Source of the DNA: Holophaga foetida DSM 6591
Lineage (GTDB): Bacteria > Acidobacteriota > Holophagae > Holophagales > Holophagaceae
DNA: 64,000 bases
NCBI RefSeq assembly: GCF_000242615.2
Contig: NZ_KI912269.1
Coordinates: forward strand, 403,775-467,774
Reading direction: 5' to 3'
Part shown: positions 44,432 to 52,443 of the stretch, one piece after another
Layout: each line of letters starts with the position of its first letter
Position numbering within the stretch: position 1 is the first letter of the stretch
The notes under the pieces: model-generated
Told to the model about the DNA's origin: nothing
The model's database searches: none
The model's input: the letters and a program-made list of their open reading frames with translations, nothing else
Translations under genes and position numbers: made by a program

Positions 44432-44914
44432 ATGGCGGCACCCATCTACGACATCCATGTGACGACCATCGAAGGCGAGGAGATTCCTCTGGAACGTTAC
44501 GTCGGCAAGGTGCTCCTGATCGTCAACACCGCCAGCAAGTGTGGGTTCACACCTCAGTATGAAGGCCTTGAAGAGCTCTACCGCCGCTACCGCGACAGGG
44601 GATTTGAAGTCCTGGGCTTTCCCTGCAATCAGTTTGGCGGGCAGGAACCCGGCACGGACGCCGAGATCCAGACCTTCTGCCAACTCACGTATCAAGTGGA
44701 CTTCCCTCTCTTCGCCAAGCTTGAGGTGAACGGCGAGGGAGCCCACCCCCTCTACCGCTTCCTCAAGGGGGAAGCCCGGGGCCTGCTGGGCAGCGAAGCC
44801 ATCAAGTGGAACTTCACCAAGTTCCTGGTGGATCGCCAGGGAGAGGTGGTGAACCGCTTCGCCCCCACCACGCCCCCAGCCAAGCTTGCCGCCGAAATCG
44901 AGGCCCTCCTGTGA
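44432..44914 (+). CDS. Glutathione peroxidase-like thiol peroxidase
   Basis: The 160-residue peroxidase has NTASKCGFTPQYEGLEELYRRYRDRG (peroxidatic Cys, not selenocysteine), GFPCNQFGGQEPG and IKWNFTKFLVDRQG, supplying the Cys-Gln-Trp-Asn tetrad. The Cys in GFPCN could be the resolving residue used with thioredoxin, as in bacterial Gpx/BtuE enzymes. The start at 44432 follows AAAGGAG. It is followed, with overlap, by an OhrR-type regulator. Confidence 0.92.
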   Translation: MAAPIYDIHVTTIEGEEIPLERYVGKVLLIVNTASKCGFTPQYEGLEELYRRYRDRGFEVLGFPCNQFGGQEPGTDAEIQTFCQLTYQVDFPLFAKLEVNGEGAHPLYRFLKGEARGLLGSEAIKWNFTKFLVDRQGEVVNRFAPTTPPAKLAAEIEALL

Positions 44915-45369
44915 GCTCCGATGGCATGCGCCTGGATGAGCAGCTCTGCTTCGCCCTCTACGCCGCTTCCCGGGCAATGACCCAGGCCTACCAGCCCTTC
45001 CTGGCCCCCCTGCGCCTGACCTATCCCCAGTACGTGGTCATGCTGGTGTTATGGGAGGGCGATGGCCTCACCGTGAGCGAGATCGGCGAGCGCCTCAGGC
45101 TGGACTCGGGAACCCTGACGCCCCTGCTCAAGCGCCTGGAGGGCCTGGGTTACGTCACCCGCCGCCGCAGCCTTGAGGACGAGCGCAGGGTGCTGGTCAG
45201 CCTCACGGAGGGAGGCTTGGCCCTCCGGGCCGGGGCTCTGGAGATGCGGCAGAACATGGTGTGCAGCCTCCAGCAGCGGGCGGATCTCTCCGCCGCCGAA
45301 GGGCTCCGGGAGGCCCTCAAGGACTTGATCGAGGTCCTCAGTCCCCGACAAGGGGTCGTGTCGGAATAG
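44911..45369 (+). CDS. OhrR-like MarR family regulator
   Basis: The 152-residue MarR protein starts with the OhrR signature LDEQLCFALYAASRAMTQAYQPFL, whose Cys is the organic hydroperoxide sensor. The winged helix follows (LTVSEIGERLRLDSGTLTPLLKRLEGLGYVTRRRSLEDERRVLVSLT). GTG at 44911 overlaps the peroxidase stop (GTGA); ATG 44926 is an alternative start. It likely represses its own gpx-ohrR operon until oxidised. Confidence 0.85.
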   Translation: MSSDGMRLDEQLCFALYAASRAMTQAYQPFLAPLRLTYPQYVVMLVLWEGDGLTVSEIGERLRLDSGTLTPLLKRLEGLGYVTRRRSLEDERRVLVSLTEGGLALRAGALEMRQNMVCSLQQRADLSAAEGLREALKDLIEVLSPRQGVVSE

Positions 45370-45459
45370 TGTTCCCCATTATCAGCTTGCTTCAACCAAG
45401 ACCGAGGGACTCTGGGCCAGTTACCGCTATGATGGCGGGGAGATCCTTTCGGAGGGAAC

Positions 45460-46071
45460 ATGGGTATGGCCAGCAAGATTGCCCTGGGATGTGGCGGACT
45501 CGTGGTCCTGGTGCTGGTGGTCCTGGGACTTACCGGGGTGGGCTCGTACAACTCGCTCAACAGCCTCAACCAGGCGGTGGAGGCCCAGTGGGGCCAAGTG
45601 GAGAATGTCTACCAGCGGCGGGCCGACCTGGTACCCAACCTGGTCGAAACGGTCAAGGGCGCGGCGGCCTTTGAGAAGGAGACCTTCATGGCCGTCACGG
45701 AGGCCCGCGCCAAGGTGGGCCAGGTGTCCGCAGGAAAGGCACCTTCCGATGCAGCCTCCCTGGCCCGCTTCCAGCAGGCCCAGGAGGGCCTGGGATCGGC
45801 CCTCTCCCGCCTCCTTGTGGTGGTCGAAAAATATCCCGACCTGAAGGCCACCCAGAACTTCCGGGACCTCCAGGCCCAGCTGGAGGGTACCGAGAACCGC
45901 ATCGCCGTGGAGCGCATGCGCTTCAACCAGGCGGCCCAGGCCTTCAATACCAAGCGGAACAGCTTCCCGACCCTGATCGTAGCGGGCTTCCTGGGTGACC
46001 GATTCCGGGACAAGGCCTACTTCAAGGCCCAGGCCGGGGCCGAGACGGCTCCGAAGGTCTCCTTCCAGTAA
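45460..46071 (+). CDS. lemA: LemA family protein
   Basis: The 203-residue product has an N-terminal membrane anchor (ALGCGGLVVLVLVVLGLTGV, ~9-28) and the LemA helical bundle: YNSLNSLNQAVEAQWGQVENVYQRRADLVPNLVETVKG, YPDLKATQNFRDLQAQLEGTENRIAVERMRFNQAAQAFNTK. LemA proteins are usually encoded, as here, with TPM-domain proteins; their function is poorly defined. GGAGGG precedes the start. Confidence 0.93.
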   Translation: MGMASKIALGCGGLVVLVLVVLGLTGVGSYNSLNSLNQAVEAQWGQVENVYQRRADLVPNLVETVKGAAAFEKETFMAVTEARAKVGQVSAGKAPSDAASLARFQQAQEGLGSALSRLLVVVEKYPDLKATQNFRDLQAQLEGTENRIAVERMRFNQAAQAFNTKRNSFPTLIVAGFLGDRFRDKAYFKAQAGAETAPKVSFQ

Positions 46072-46072
46072 C

Positions 46073-46807
46073 ATGCACAGGCTCCTCTCCCTGTTTCTGC
46101 CCCTGCTGCTCCTCTGGGGCAGCCTGGGGCTGGATGCCCAGGAGCCCCTTCCTCCGGCCCCCAGGCAGTGGGTGACCGATACCCAGGGAGTGCTCTCTCC
46201 CGCGAAGCGGGCCATCCTGAACCGGCGCCTGGCGCAGTACGAAAAGGCCACCGGACACCAGGTCCTGGTGTGGATTGGGGGAAGCATCGGAGGCGGTGCC
46301 CTGGAGGACTGGTCGGCCCGCACCTTCGAGTCATGGAAGGCCGGACGCAGCGGAAAGGATGATGGGCTCGTCCTTTTCATCCTGGCCCGGGACCGCAAGC
46401 TCCGCATCGAGGTGGGCTACGGACTGGAGGGCCAGGTGCCCGATGCCGTGGCCTCCCGGATCATCCGGGAGGCCATCACACCCAGGCTCGCCGCGGGGGA
46501 CTGGGACGGGGCTGTGGAAGCGGGGGTCGACGGACTCCTGGCCAAACTGGGAGGCGAAACCCGGGAGGGGGCGCGCGCCGAAGGTGCCCGGCAAAAGGGC
46601 GTGCGAAGCCTCAGTCTTGGCCAGATCATCCTGTTGGCCATCCTGGGGCTGGGCTTCCTGGTCCTCCTGGTGACCCATCCCAGCCTGGCCATCGGACTCA
46701 TCTTCAGCCTTCTCTCCGGAGGCCGCGGGGGAGGTGGTGGCGGTTCGGGGGGATGGTCCGGGGGGGGTGGACGTTCGGGGGGTGGTGGGGCTTCGGGTTC
46801 ATGGTAA
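46073..46807 (+). CDS. TPM domain (YgcG family) membrane protein
   Basis: The 244-residue product has a signal peptide (ending near LDAQEP), a TPM phosphatase-like domain (~28-150: VTDTQGVLSPAKRAILNRRLAQYEKATGHQVLV, GLVLFILARDRKLRIEVGYGLEGQVPD), a membrane helix (~178-200) and a Gly/Ser/Trp-rich tail of GGGG repeats. It starts one base after the lemA stop. Role in envelope quality control is suspected for the family but not shown. Confidence 0.88.
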   Translation: MHRLLSLFLPLLLLWGSLGLDAQEPLPPAPRQWVTDTQGVLSPAKRAILNRRLAQYEKATGHQVLVWIGGSIGGGALEDWSARTFESWKAGRSGKDDGLVLFILARDRKLRIEVGYGLEGQVPDAVASRIIREAITPRLAAGDWDGAVEAGVDGLLAKLGGETREGARAEGARQKGVRSLSLGQIILLAILGLGFLVLLVTHPSLAIGLIFSLLSGGRGGGGGGSGGWSGGGGRSGGGGASGSW

Positions 46808-46823
46808 TCGAGGGGAGGGGCCC

Positions 46824-47273
46824 ATGTTCTGGATGACGCGGAGAAGCCTGGTGAAGTGCCTGGACCAGGCCCGCATTGTCGCGGCCATCGAATCCGCCGA
46901 GCGCGCGACATCGGGGGAGATCCGTGTCTCGGTGGCGCCTTTCTTCTGGGGGCGGGTGGACCGAGTTGCCTGGAAGGCCTTCCATCGGCTTGGCATGGAT
47001 CAGGCTGCTGAGCGGAATGGCATCCTGATCTTCCTGGTGCCCAGCCGACGCCGCTTCATGGTCCTGGGCGACGAGGGCATCCACGCGAAGGTCGGTCAGG
47101 ACTTCTGGAGCGATGTGGCGGCCTGCCTTCAGGCCTCCTTCCGACGGGGCGCCTTCACCGAGGGGCTGGAGAACGGTATCTCCCTGATCGGGGAGCGGCT
47201 TGCCGATCACTTCCCCCATGCAGGCGAGGCCGATCGGAACGAGCTGCCGGATCACGTGGACTTTGGGGGCTGA
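46824..47273 (+). CDS. TPM domain protein, short form
   Basis: The 149-residue second TPM-type protein (IVAAIESAERATSGEIRVSVAPFF, NGILIFLVPSRRRFMVLGDEGIHAKVGQDFW) lacks the signal peptide and Gly-rich tail of the preceding gene. It is third in the lemA operon, and such lemA-TPM-TPM triplets are common. Confidence 0.85.
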   Translation: MFWMTRRSLVKCLDQARIVAAIESAERATSGEIRVSVAPFFWGRVDRVAWKAFHRLGMDQAAERNGILIFLVPSRRRFMVLGDEGIHAKVGQDFWSDVAACLQASFRRGAFTEGLENGISLIGERLADHFPHAGEADRNELPDHVDFGG

Positions 47274-47304
47274 CTAGACTTCCGGCATACGATGCCCTCT
47301 CACC

Positions 47305-48339
47305 TCAGCGGCAGGCGAGAGACTGGCTGAAGAGCCAATCGAAGAGCGCAGGATCCCGGTAGCAGGGGCTGGGGTCATGGCCCATGCCCTCGTATTCGCT
47401 GTATTTGACAATGGCGATGCCGTTCAGGGTCAGGGTCTTAGTGGTCCGGTTGTGGCCCGTGAGGGTATCCGTCGTGGTGGACTCGACGGCCTGTGCATAG
47501 GCGGCCTTGAGGTTGGCATAGGTCGTGCGGGCGACCTGGACTCTATCTGCGGTGTCGCTCAAGCCGATGTGGTACCAGAGCGCGCTTTTGCCCACAGCCG
47601 CCGTGGCCAGCTGAGACTCGCTCTGGCCCGCGACCCGGATGATCCCTGCGAACAGCTTGCCCTTGGTCAGCATGCCGCGGACGAGCTTGAAGCTGCCGGA
47701 GCCGCCCTGGGAAAAGCCCGTCAGATAGATCCGGTTCGGATCGATGCGGTAGCCCGCCTGCAAGGCCTGATCGATCAGATCGCCCAGCCAGGCACCATGC
47801 TCTTCCGTGGAGTAGTTGTTGAAGTCGAGGTAGAAGGAGGGGTATTCCTGGCGGGTGGCCGTCGGGAAGAGATTACCCTCGCCCCAGCAGCCATTCACCA
47901 CCAGGGGATAGGTCCTGGAGGCGTTCGCCGCCCGGCCGTAACCCCAGGGCGTCACCAGGTCGAGGCTGTCCAGCGTCTGGGTGACCGGCGCATCCGTCGC
48001 CGTGAAGGTCTCGGCGGGGGTGGTCACCGGACATTCGGCCGCCACCAGGGTGACAGTGAAGCTGGTGGCACTGGTGGCCGTCCCCTGGGGCGTGGTCAGG
48101 GAGATCGAACCGCTGGAGGCACCGGTGGGCACCTCGGCGGTGACCTGGGTGGCACTCACCGACTGGAAAGTGGCCGCGGGTGTGCTGTTGAAGCTCACGG
48201 CCGTGGTGTCGGCGAGATTCGTCCCCGTCAGGGTCACGGAGGTGCCCACGGGACCCGAAGTGGGGCTGAAGCTGCTGAGGGAAGGCCCCGTGCCCGCAGG
48301 GGGAAGTACGTTTGCGTCCGAAGAACCACCCCCCCCCAC
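47305..48339 (-). CDS. IPT/TIG-domain esterase, 5' end disrupted at a G9 tract
   Basis: The readable frame (344 codons from a GTG) has an IPT/TIG Ig-like domain (~18-95, FSPTSGPVGTSVTLTGTNLADT) and an alpha/beta-hydrolase domain with nucleophile motif GFSQGGSGSFK and a C-terminal catalytic His in YEGMGHDPS; it looks like a secreted esterase or PHB-depolymerase-like lipase. No signal peptide is present in this frame. Upstream, in another frame, LLLLLLAESVGC gives a clear lipobox, and the two are out of frame across nine consecutive G (minus strand of 48329-48337). A one-base change there would join them; even then no good start codon precedes the signal. Confidence 0.7.
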   Translation of the reverse strand: MGGGGSSDANVLPPAGTGPSLSSFSPTSGPVGTSVTLTGTNLADTTAVSFNSTPAATFQSVSATQVTAEVPTGASSGSISLTTPQGTATSATSFTVTLVAAECPVTTPAETFTATDAPVTQTLDSLDLVTPWGYGRAANASRTYPLVVNGCWGEGNLFPTATRQEYPSFYLDFNNYSTEEHGAWLGDLIDQALQAGYRIDPNRIYLTGFSQGGSGSFKLVRGMLTKGKLFAGIIRVAGQSESQLATAAVGKSALWYHIGLSDTADRVQVARTTYANLKAAYAQAVESTTTDTLTGHNRTTKTLTLNGIAIVKYSEYEGMGHDPSPCYRDPALFDWLFSQSLACR

Positions 48340-48428
48340 ATCCCACGCTCTCCGCGAGCAACAGGAGCAGGAGGCGCCGAGAAGATATTCACCACAAAAA
48401 TCAGACGCAAACCCTTTGGTTTCAGCTT

Positions 48429-48463
48429 GTGATCATTTTTTCAACTTACCGTGATCAATTTTT
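48429..48463 (+). promoter_or_regulatory. Tandem GTGATCA direct repeats before hydrogenase gene
   Basis: GTGATCATTTTTT (48429) and GTGATCAATTTTT (48451) lie 22 bases apart, about two helical turns, in an A/T-rich stretch between the esterase and the hydrogenase. They resemble Crp/Fnr-type half-sites. The rest of the 368-base gap to 48707 shows no gene. Confidence 0.4.
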
Positions 48464-48707
48464 GATACGATACAACCACGACGGGCCGCAGGACCCGCTC
48501 AGGGGCACACCCCAAAACATCGTTCACAGGAACCAACCAGAGCTTGCTATCTGGTTCACACCAGCACTCACCGGAAGGCTGGAGCCAACCCATAAGGTCA
48601 AAAGGGACCATCCAGTTCATCGCCATAGCGATAGGCGGTGCTCTGCGTTCATGGATCACCAGACACCGGAGGCCCAGCAGAAACGCAAGCCTAACCACGG
48701 AGCCCCC

Positions 48708-51700
48708 ATGGACCATCTTTCATCACACAAGCGAATCAAGGTGAACGTCAATCACCGGGAAATCCAGGTTTACAGCGACCTGACCATCCTGCAGGCCCTC
48801 CTGCAGGAGAATCTGCACATTCCTCACCTCTGCTACGACATCCGACTGGAGAGATCCATCGGAAACTGTGGACTGTGCGTCGTTGAAGTGGTTGAAGGCG
48901 AAGTCATCCGCGAAGTGAAGGCATGCCAGACCCCCATCCGCGAGGGTATGGTCATCCATACCCAGAACCCGAAGCTGGAAAGCTATCGCAAGGTGCGGCT
49001 TCAGCAGATCCTGGCAGACCACAATGCGGATTGCGTGGCACCCTGCGTCCAGACCTGTCCGGCCGGTATCGACATCCAGAAATACCTCCGCCACGCAAGC
49101 CACGGGAACTTCGAGAACGCGCTGCGGGTGATCAAGGACCGAAACCCCTTTCCCCAGGCCTGCGGCCGGGTATGCCCGCATCCTTGCGAGACGCAGTGCC
49201 GCCGGAACCTCGTCGACACCCCGGTGGCGATCAACCACGTCAAGCGCTTCATCGCCGACTGGGACATAAGCCGCGACACCGCGTGGCTCCCAGAGAAGGA
49301 GGCCCCCACCGGCAAGCGCATCGCGATTGTCGGTGGGGGCCCAAGTGGGCTGTCCGCAGCCTACTACAGCGCCATCAACGGCCACGAAGTGACCGTTTTC
49401 GAGCGCCAACCCGAGGCCGGAGGCATGATGCGCTATGGCATTCCAGAGTATCGTCTGCCCAAGGTGACACTGGACGCCGAGATCAACCACATCCAGAAAC
49501 TGGGGGTGCGGCTGGAGACAGGCAGATCGCTGGGGACCCACCTCCGGCTCGAGGAGCTGCGCAACAACTTCGACGCTGTATTCCTGGCCATTGGCTCATG
49601 GCGGGCCACATCGATGAACCTCGAGGGCGAAAACCAGGATGGGGTCTGGCAGGGCATCAACTTCCTGGCGGCAGTCACCAAGCGAGCCCCTGTGCATCTG
49701 GGGGAGACCGTGGTGGTCGTGGGAGGCGGCAACACCGCCATCGACTGCGCCAGGGTCGCCCAGCGCATGGGGGCAAAGAAGGTGCAACTCCTCTACCGCC
49801 GGACCCAGGAGGAGATGCCAGCGGAACCCATGGAGATCGAAGAGGCGCTCCACGAAGGGGTGGAAATGCTCTTCCTGACAGCCCCCCAGGCGATCACAGC
49901 CGCCCATGGCAGGAAGCAGGTCCTCTGCCTCAAGATGCAGCTGGGAGAACCGGACCGTTCCGGACGCCGCCGACCGATCCCCATCGAGGGAAGCGACTTC
50001 AGCCTTGAGGCCGACACGATCATCGGCGCGATCGGCCAGAGCACCGACACCCAGTTCCTTTTCAATGATCTCCCGGTAAAGCTCAATCCCTGGGGAGATA
50101 TCGAAATCAACGGCAAGACATCGCAGACCTCCGAAACAGGGGTGTTCGCAGGCGGCGACTGTGTCACCGGACCGGCTACGGTTATCCAGGCCGTGGCTGC
50201 GGGCCGTCGCGCCGCGGAAGCCATGGACGACCTCCTGCGGCACGGCTATGTCAGGGAGGGCAGTGTTGATTACAGCTGCAGCCGTGGCAGTCTGGAAGAC
50301 CTTCCCAGGTGGGAGATGGAAGCCTTCCCAAGGCTGGAGCGGCACCCCATGCCAGCACTCCCCGTTTACGCCCGGCTGCGATCCTTCGCCGAAGTGGAAC
50401 TCGGATTCGACGAGGAAAGTGCCGTAGCCGAGGCCCGCCGTTGCATGAAGTGCGGGTGCCACGAGCGCTATGACTGCGCCCTTCGCAAGGAGGCCAGCGC
50501 CCATGAAATCGTCTTCACAGCCCCCCTTCATGAGCGCCCACGCCTTGAGATCACAGAAGACCATCCGTTCATCGTCCGCGACCACAACAAGTGCATCGCG
50601 TGCGGTCGCTGCATCGCGGTCTGCCAGCAGGTGGAGGGCCCGGATGTCCTCGCCTTCCATGCGCGGGAAGGCCGACAGATCGTCGCCACCCGGAACGGCC
50701 TGCCCCTGAAGGATACCGATTGCGTCAGCTGTGGCCAGTGCGTCAATGCCTGCCCATGCGGTGCACTCATCGCAAAAAGCGAGAAGGAGAGCGTCTTTCG
50801 AGCTATAAATAACCAAAACCTCACGACAGTTGCATTTGTGGCCCCGGCGGTCAGGAGCGTCATTTCGGCCGAGTTCGGCATTCCCTTCGATCAGGCTTCG
50901 AACTTCATGTCGGGCCTCCTGAAGAAGCTCGGATTCGGAAAAGTGTTCGACTTCAGCTTTGCGGCCGACCTGACCATCATGGAGGAAACCACGGAATTCC
51001 TGGACCGCGTCTCATCGGGCGGGGTCCTTCCTCAGTTCACGTCATGCTGCCCCGGGTGGGTGAACTTCGTGGAGCGCCGCTATCCGGACCTTATCCCCCA
51101 CCTGTCGTCCTGCAAATCGCCGCAGATGATGATGGGCGCCACCGTGAAGAACCACTTCGCCAGCACTTCCAGAGCAGACAGGAGGAACCTCTTCGTGGTT
51201 TCAATCGTGCCATGCATCGCAAAGAAGCACGAAGCGGCCCGCCCGGAGTTCGCCCCGGACGGCATCCGTGATGTCGACGCAGTCCTGACCTCAACGGAAA
51301 TCCTCGAGATGCTCTACCTGAAGCGCATTGACCCCTCGACGATCCCCATGGTGCCCTTCGATCCTCCCTATCAGCAGGTGTCCGGTGCAGGCGTCCTTTT
51401 CGGCGCTTCGGGTGGGGTTGCAGAGGCCGCCCTGCGCCTAGCGGTGGAAAAGCTCACCGGCCAGGCCAGATGCACCCAGCTCGACTTCGAAGAGATCCGC
51501 GGATTCGAGGGCCTCAAAGAAGCCACCATCGAGACCCAGGACTCGCGGGTCAGAGTGGCGGTGGTGAGTGGCCTCCACAACGCGGCCCGGCTGGCGGAAG
51601 AGATAGCACAAGGACAAGAGACCGGCTACGACCTCATCGAGGTCATGGCCTGCCCCGGTGGCTGCATCTGCGGAGCTGGCCATCCCGTGCCCGAAAAGGT

Positions 51701-51893
51701 CGGAACCCTGAATGATCGCCAACAGGTGCTTGTGGACATCGACAAGACCTCCAGCCACCGCAAGTCCCAGGAAAACCCCGACATCCACCGCCTCTATGAC
51801 GAGTTCTTCGGGGAGCCCAACTCCCCCCTCGCCCACAAGCTGCTGCACACACACTACTCCCCGTTCCGGGAAGAGGGCACTCGCCGCGGGTGA
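48708..51893 (+). CDS. Fused NAD(P)H oxidoreductase - [FeFe]-hydrogenase
   Basis: This 1061-residue single-chain enzyme should couple NAD(P)H and H2. Order: a [2Fe-2S] domain (~33-65, CYDIRLERSIGNCGLC, KAC); a GltD-like flavoprotein (~100-560, CVAPCVQTCPAGIDIQ, GGGPSGLSAAYY, VVVGGGNTAIDCARV); a 2x[4Fe-4S] ferredoxin (C629-C639, C672-C682); and the H-cluster domain with L1 TSCCPGW (778-784), L2 PCIAKKHE (835-842) and L3 MACPGGCICGAG (C982, C986), so all four cluster cysteines are kept. It fits glutamate-synthase-linked group A2. The start at 48708 follows CGGAG; the open frame extends further upstream without a better start. The maturases HydE, HydF and HydG are not in the window. Confidence 0.9.
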   Translation: MDHLSSHKRIKVNVNHREIQVYSDLTILQALLQENLHIPHLCYDIRLERSIGNCGLCVVEVVEGEVIREVKACQTPIREGMVIHTQNPKLESYRKVRLQQILADHNADCVAPCVQTCPAGIDIQKYLRHASHGNFENALRVIKDRNPFPQACGRVCPHPCETQCRRNLVDTPVAINHVKRFIADWDISRDTAWLPEKEAPTGKRIAIVGGGPSGLSAAYYSAINGHEVTVFERQPEAGGMMRYGIPEYRLPKVTLDAEINHIQKLGVRLETGRSLGTHLRLEELRNNFDAVFLAIGSWRATSMNLEGENQDGVWQGINFLAAVTKRAPVHLGETVVVVGGGNTAIDCARVAQRMGAKKVQLLYRRTQEEMPAEPMEIEEALHEGVEMLFLTAPQAITAAHGRKQVLCLKMQLGEPDRSGRRRPIPIEGSDFSLEADTIIGAIGQSTDTQFLFNDLPVKLNPWGDIEINGKTSQTSETGVFAGGDCVTGPATVIQAVAAGRRAAEAMDDLLRHGYVREGSVDYSCSRGSLEDLPRWEMEAFPRLERHPMPALPVYARLRSFAEVELGFDEESAVAEARRCMKCGCHERYDCALRKEASAHEIVFTAPLHERPRLEITEDHPFIVRDHNKCIACGRCIAVCQQVEGPDVLAFHAREGRQIVATRNGLPLKDTDCVSCGQCVNACPCGALIAKSEKESVFRAINNQNLTTVAFVAPAVRSVISAEFGIPFDQASNFMSGLLKKLGFGKVFDFSFAADLTIMEETTEFLDRVSSGGVLPQFTSCCPGWVNFVERRYPDLIPHLSSCKSPQMMMGATVKNHFASTSRADRRNLFVVSIVPCIAKKHEAARPEFAPDGIRDVDAVLTSTEILEMLYLKRIDPSTIPMVPFDPPYQQVSGAGVLFGASGGVAEAALRLAVEKLTGQARCTQLDFEEIRGFEGLKEATIETQDSRVRVAVVSGLHNAARLAEEIAQGQETGYDLIEVMACPGGCICGAGHPVPEKVGTLNDRQQVLVDIDKTSSHRKSQENPDIHRLYDEFFGEPNSPLAHKLLHTHYSPFREEGTRRG

Positions 51894-51915
51894 TGAGTCG
51901 CAAGCATCCTCACTG

Positions 51916-51957
51916 ACCGTCAAAAGCCCCCTCCGCATGGTGTGGGCTTTTGACGGT
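51916..51957 (+). terminator. Long perfect hairpin after the hydrogenase gene
   Basis: ACCGTCAAAAGCCC (51916-51929) and GGGCTTTTGACGGT (51944-51957) are exact reverse complements, 22 bases after the hydrogenase stop. The loop contains CCTCCGCATGG, also found at the left end of the IS66 element (53487). Confidence 0.65.
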
Positions 51958-52144
51958 GACTGGACCGATTCAGGATGGGCACATCGTGCCCGTCTCCCTG
52001 GGAGCCATCACCTGTCCCAGAACCGAAGGTATCTGACGCCACAAGAACAAAGCCCCGTCCTTTCGGAGGGGGCCAACTCATCGCGCAAGGCTTTCACGAC
52101 TAGACAAATCCATAGGGTCACGGTTACACCGCCGTTACCCGGGT

Positions 52145-52420
52145 TCAAGCATCCCGGCAGCCCTGGGCGTCAAGCGGGGGCAGTACGGATTCGAGCACCC
52201 CCTCCTGAAGCGCACGCTCGATGGTTCGGATCGCCTGTGCTCGGTGAACTTTCAAGTATTTTACGATCATCACCAGATCCACTCCCCCCGCGTGGCCGAG
52301 CAGAACTCTTGCCCTGACCCTATTGGCCCTGGGTTCATTCTGGGAGAAGGCAATCTGGATCAATTCCTGCCGAACCTCGCCACTAAGTTCAAACGACGGC
52401 ACACTAAATTTATTATTCAT
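52145..52420 (-). CDS. IS630-like helix-turn-helix fragment
   Basis: The 91-residue product resembles the N-terminal HTH region of IS630-type transposases and related stand-alone HTH proteins: VRQELIQIAFSQNEPRANRVRARVLLGHAGGVDLVMIVKYLKVHRAQAIRTIERALQEG. The DDE catalytic domain is absent and nothing downstream restores it. It may be a relic or a domesticated DNA-binding protein. Surrounding DNA (51960-52440) holds no other gene. Confidence 0.5.
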   Translation of the reverse strand: MNNKFSVPSFELSGEVRQELIQIAFSQNEPRANRVRARVLLGHAGGVDLVMIVKYLKVHRAQAIRTIERALQEGVLESVLPPLDAQGCRDA

Positions 52421-52443
52421 TTACATCCTTAATATATTTCATC

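Noticed and set aside
46728..46800. G-rich direct repeats as a CRISPR-like or regulatory array
   Set aside because: These are GGN codons for the Gly-rich tail of the TPM protein. They might form G-quadruplexes, but there is no spacer structure.
51960..52144. Short plus-strand frame following the hydrogenase hairpin
   Set aside because: No start with ribosome site, no motif, and composition of intergenic DNA.
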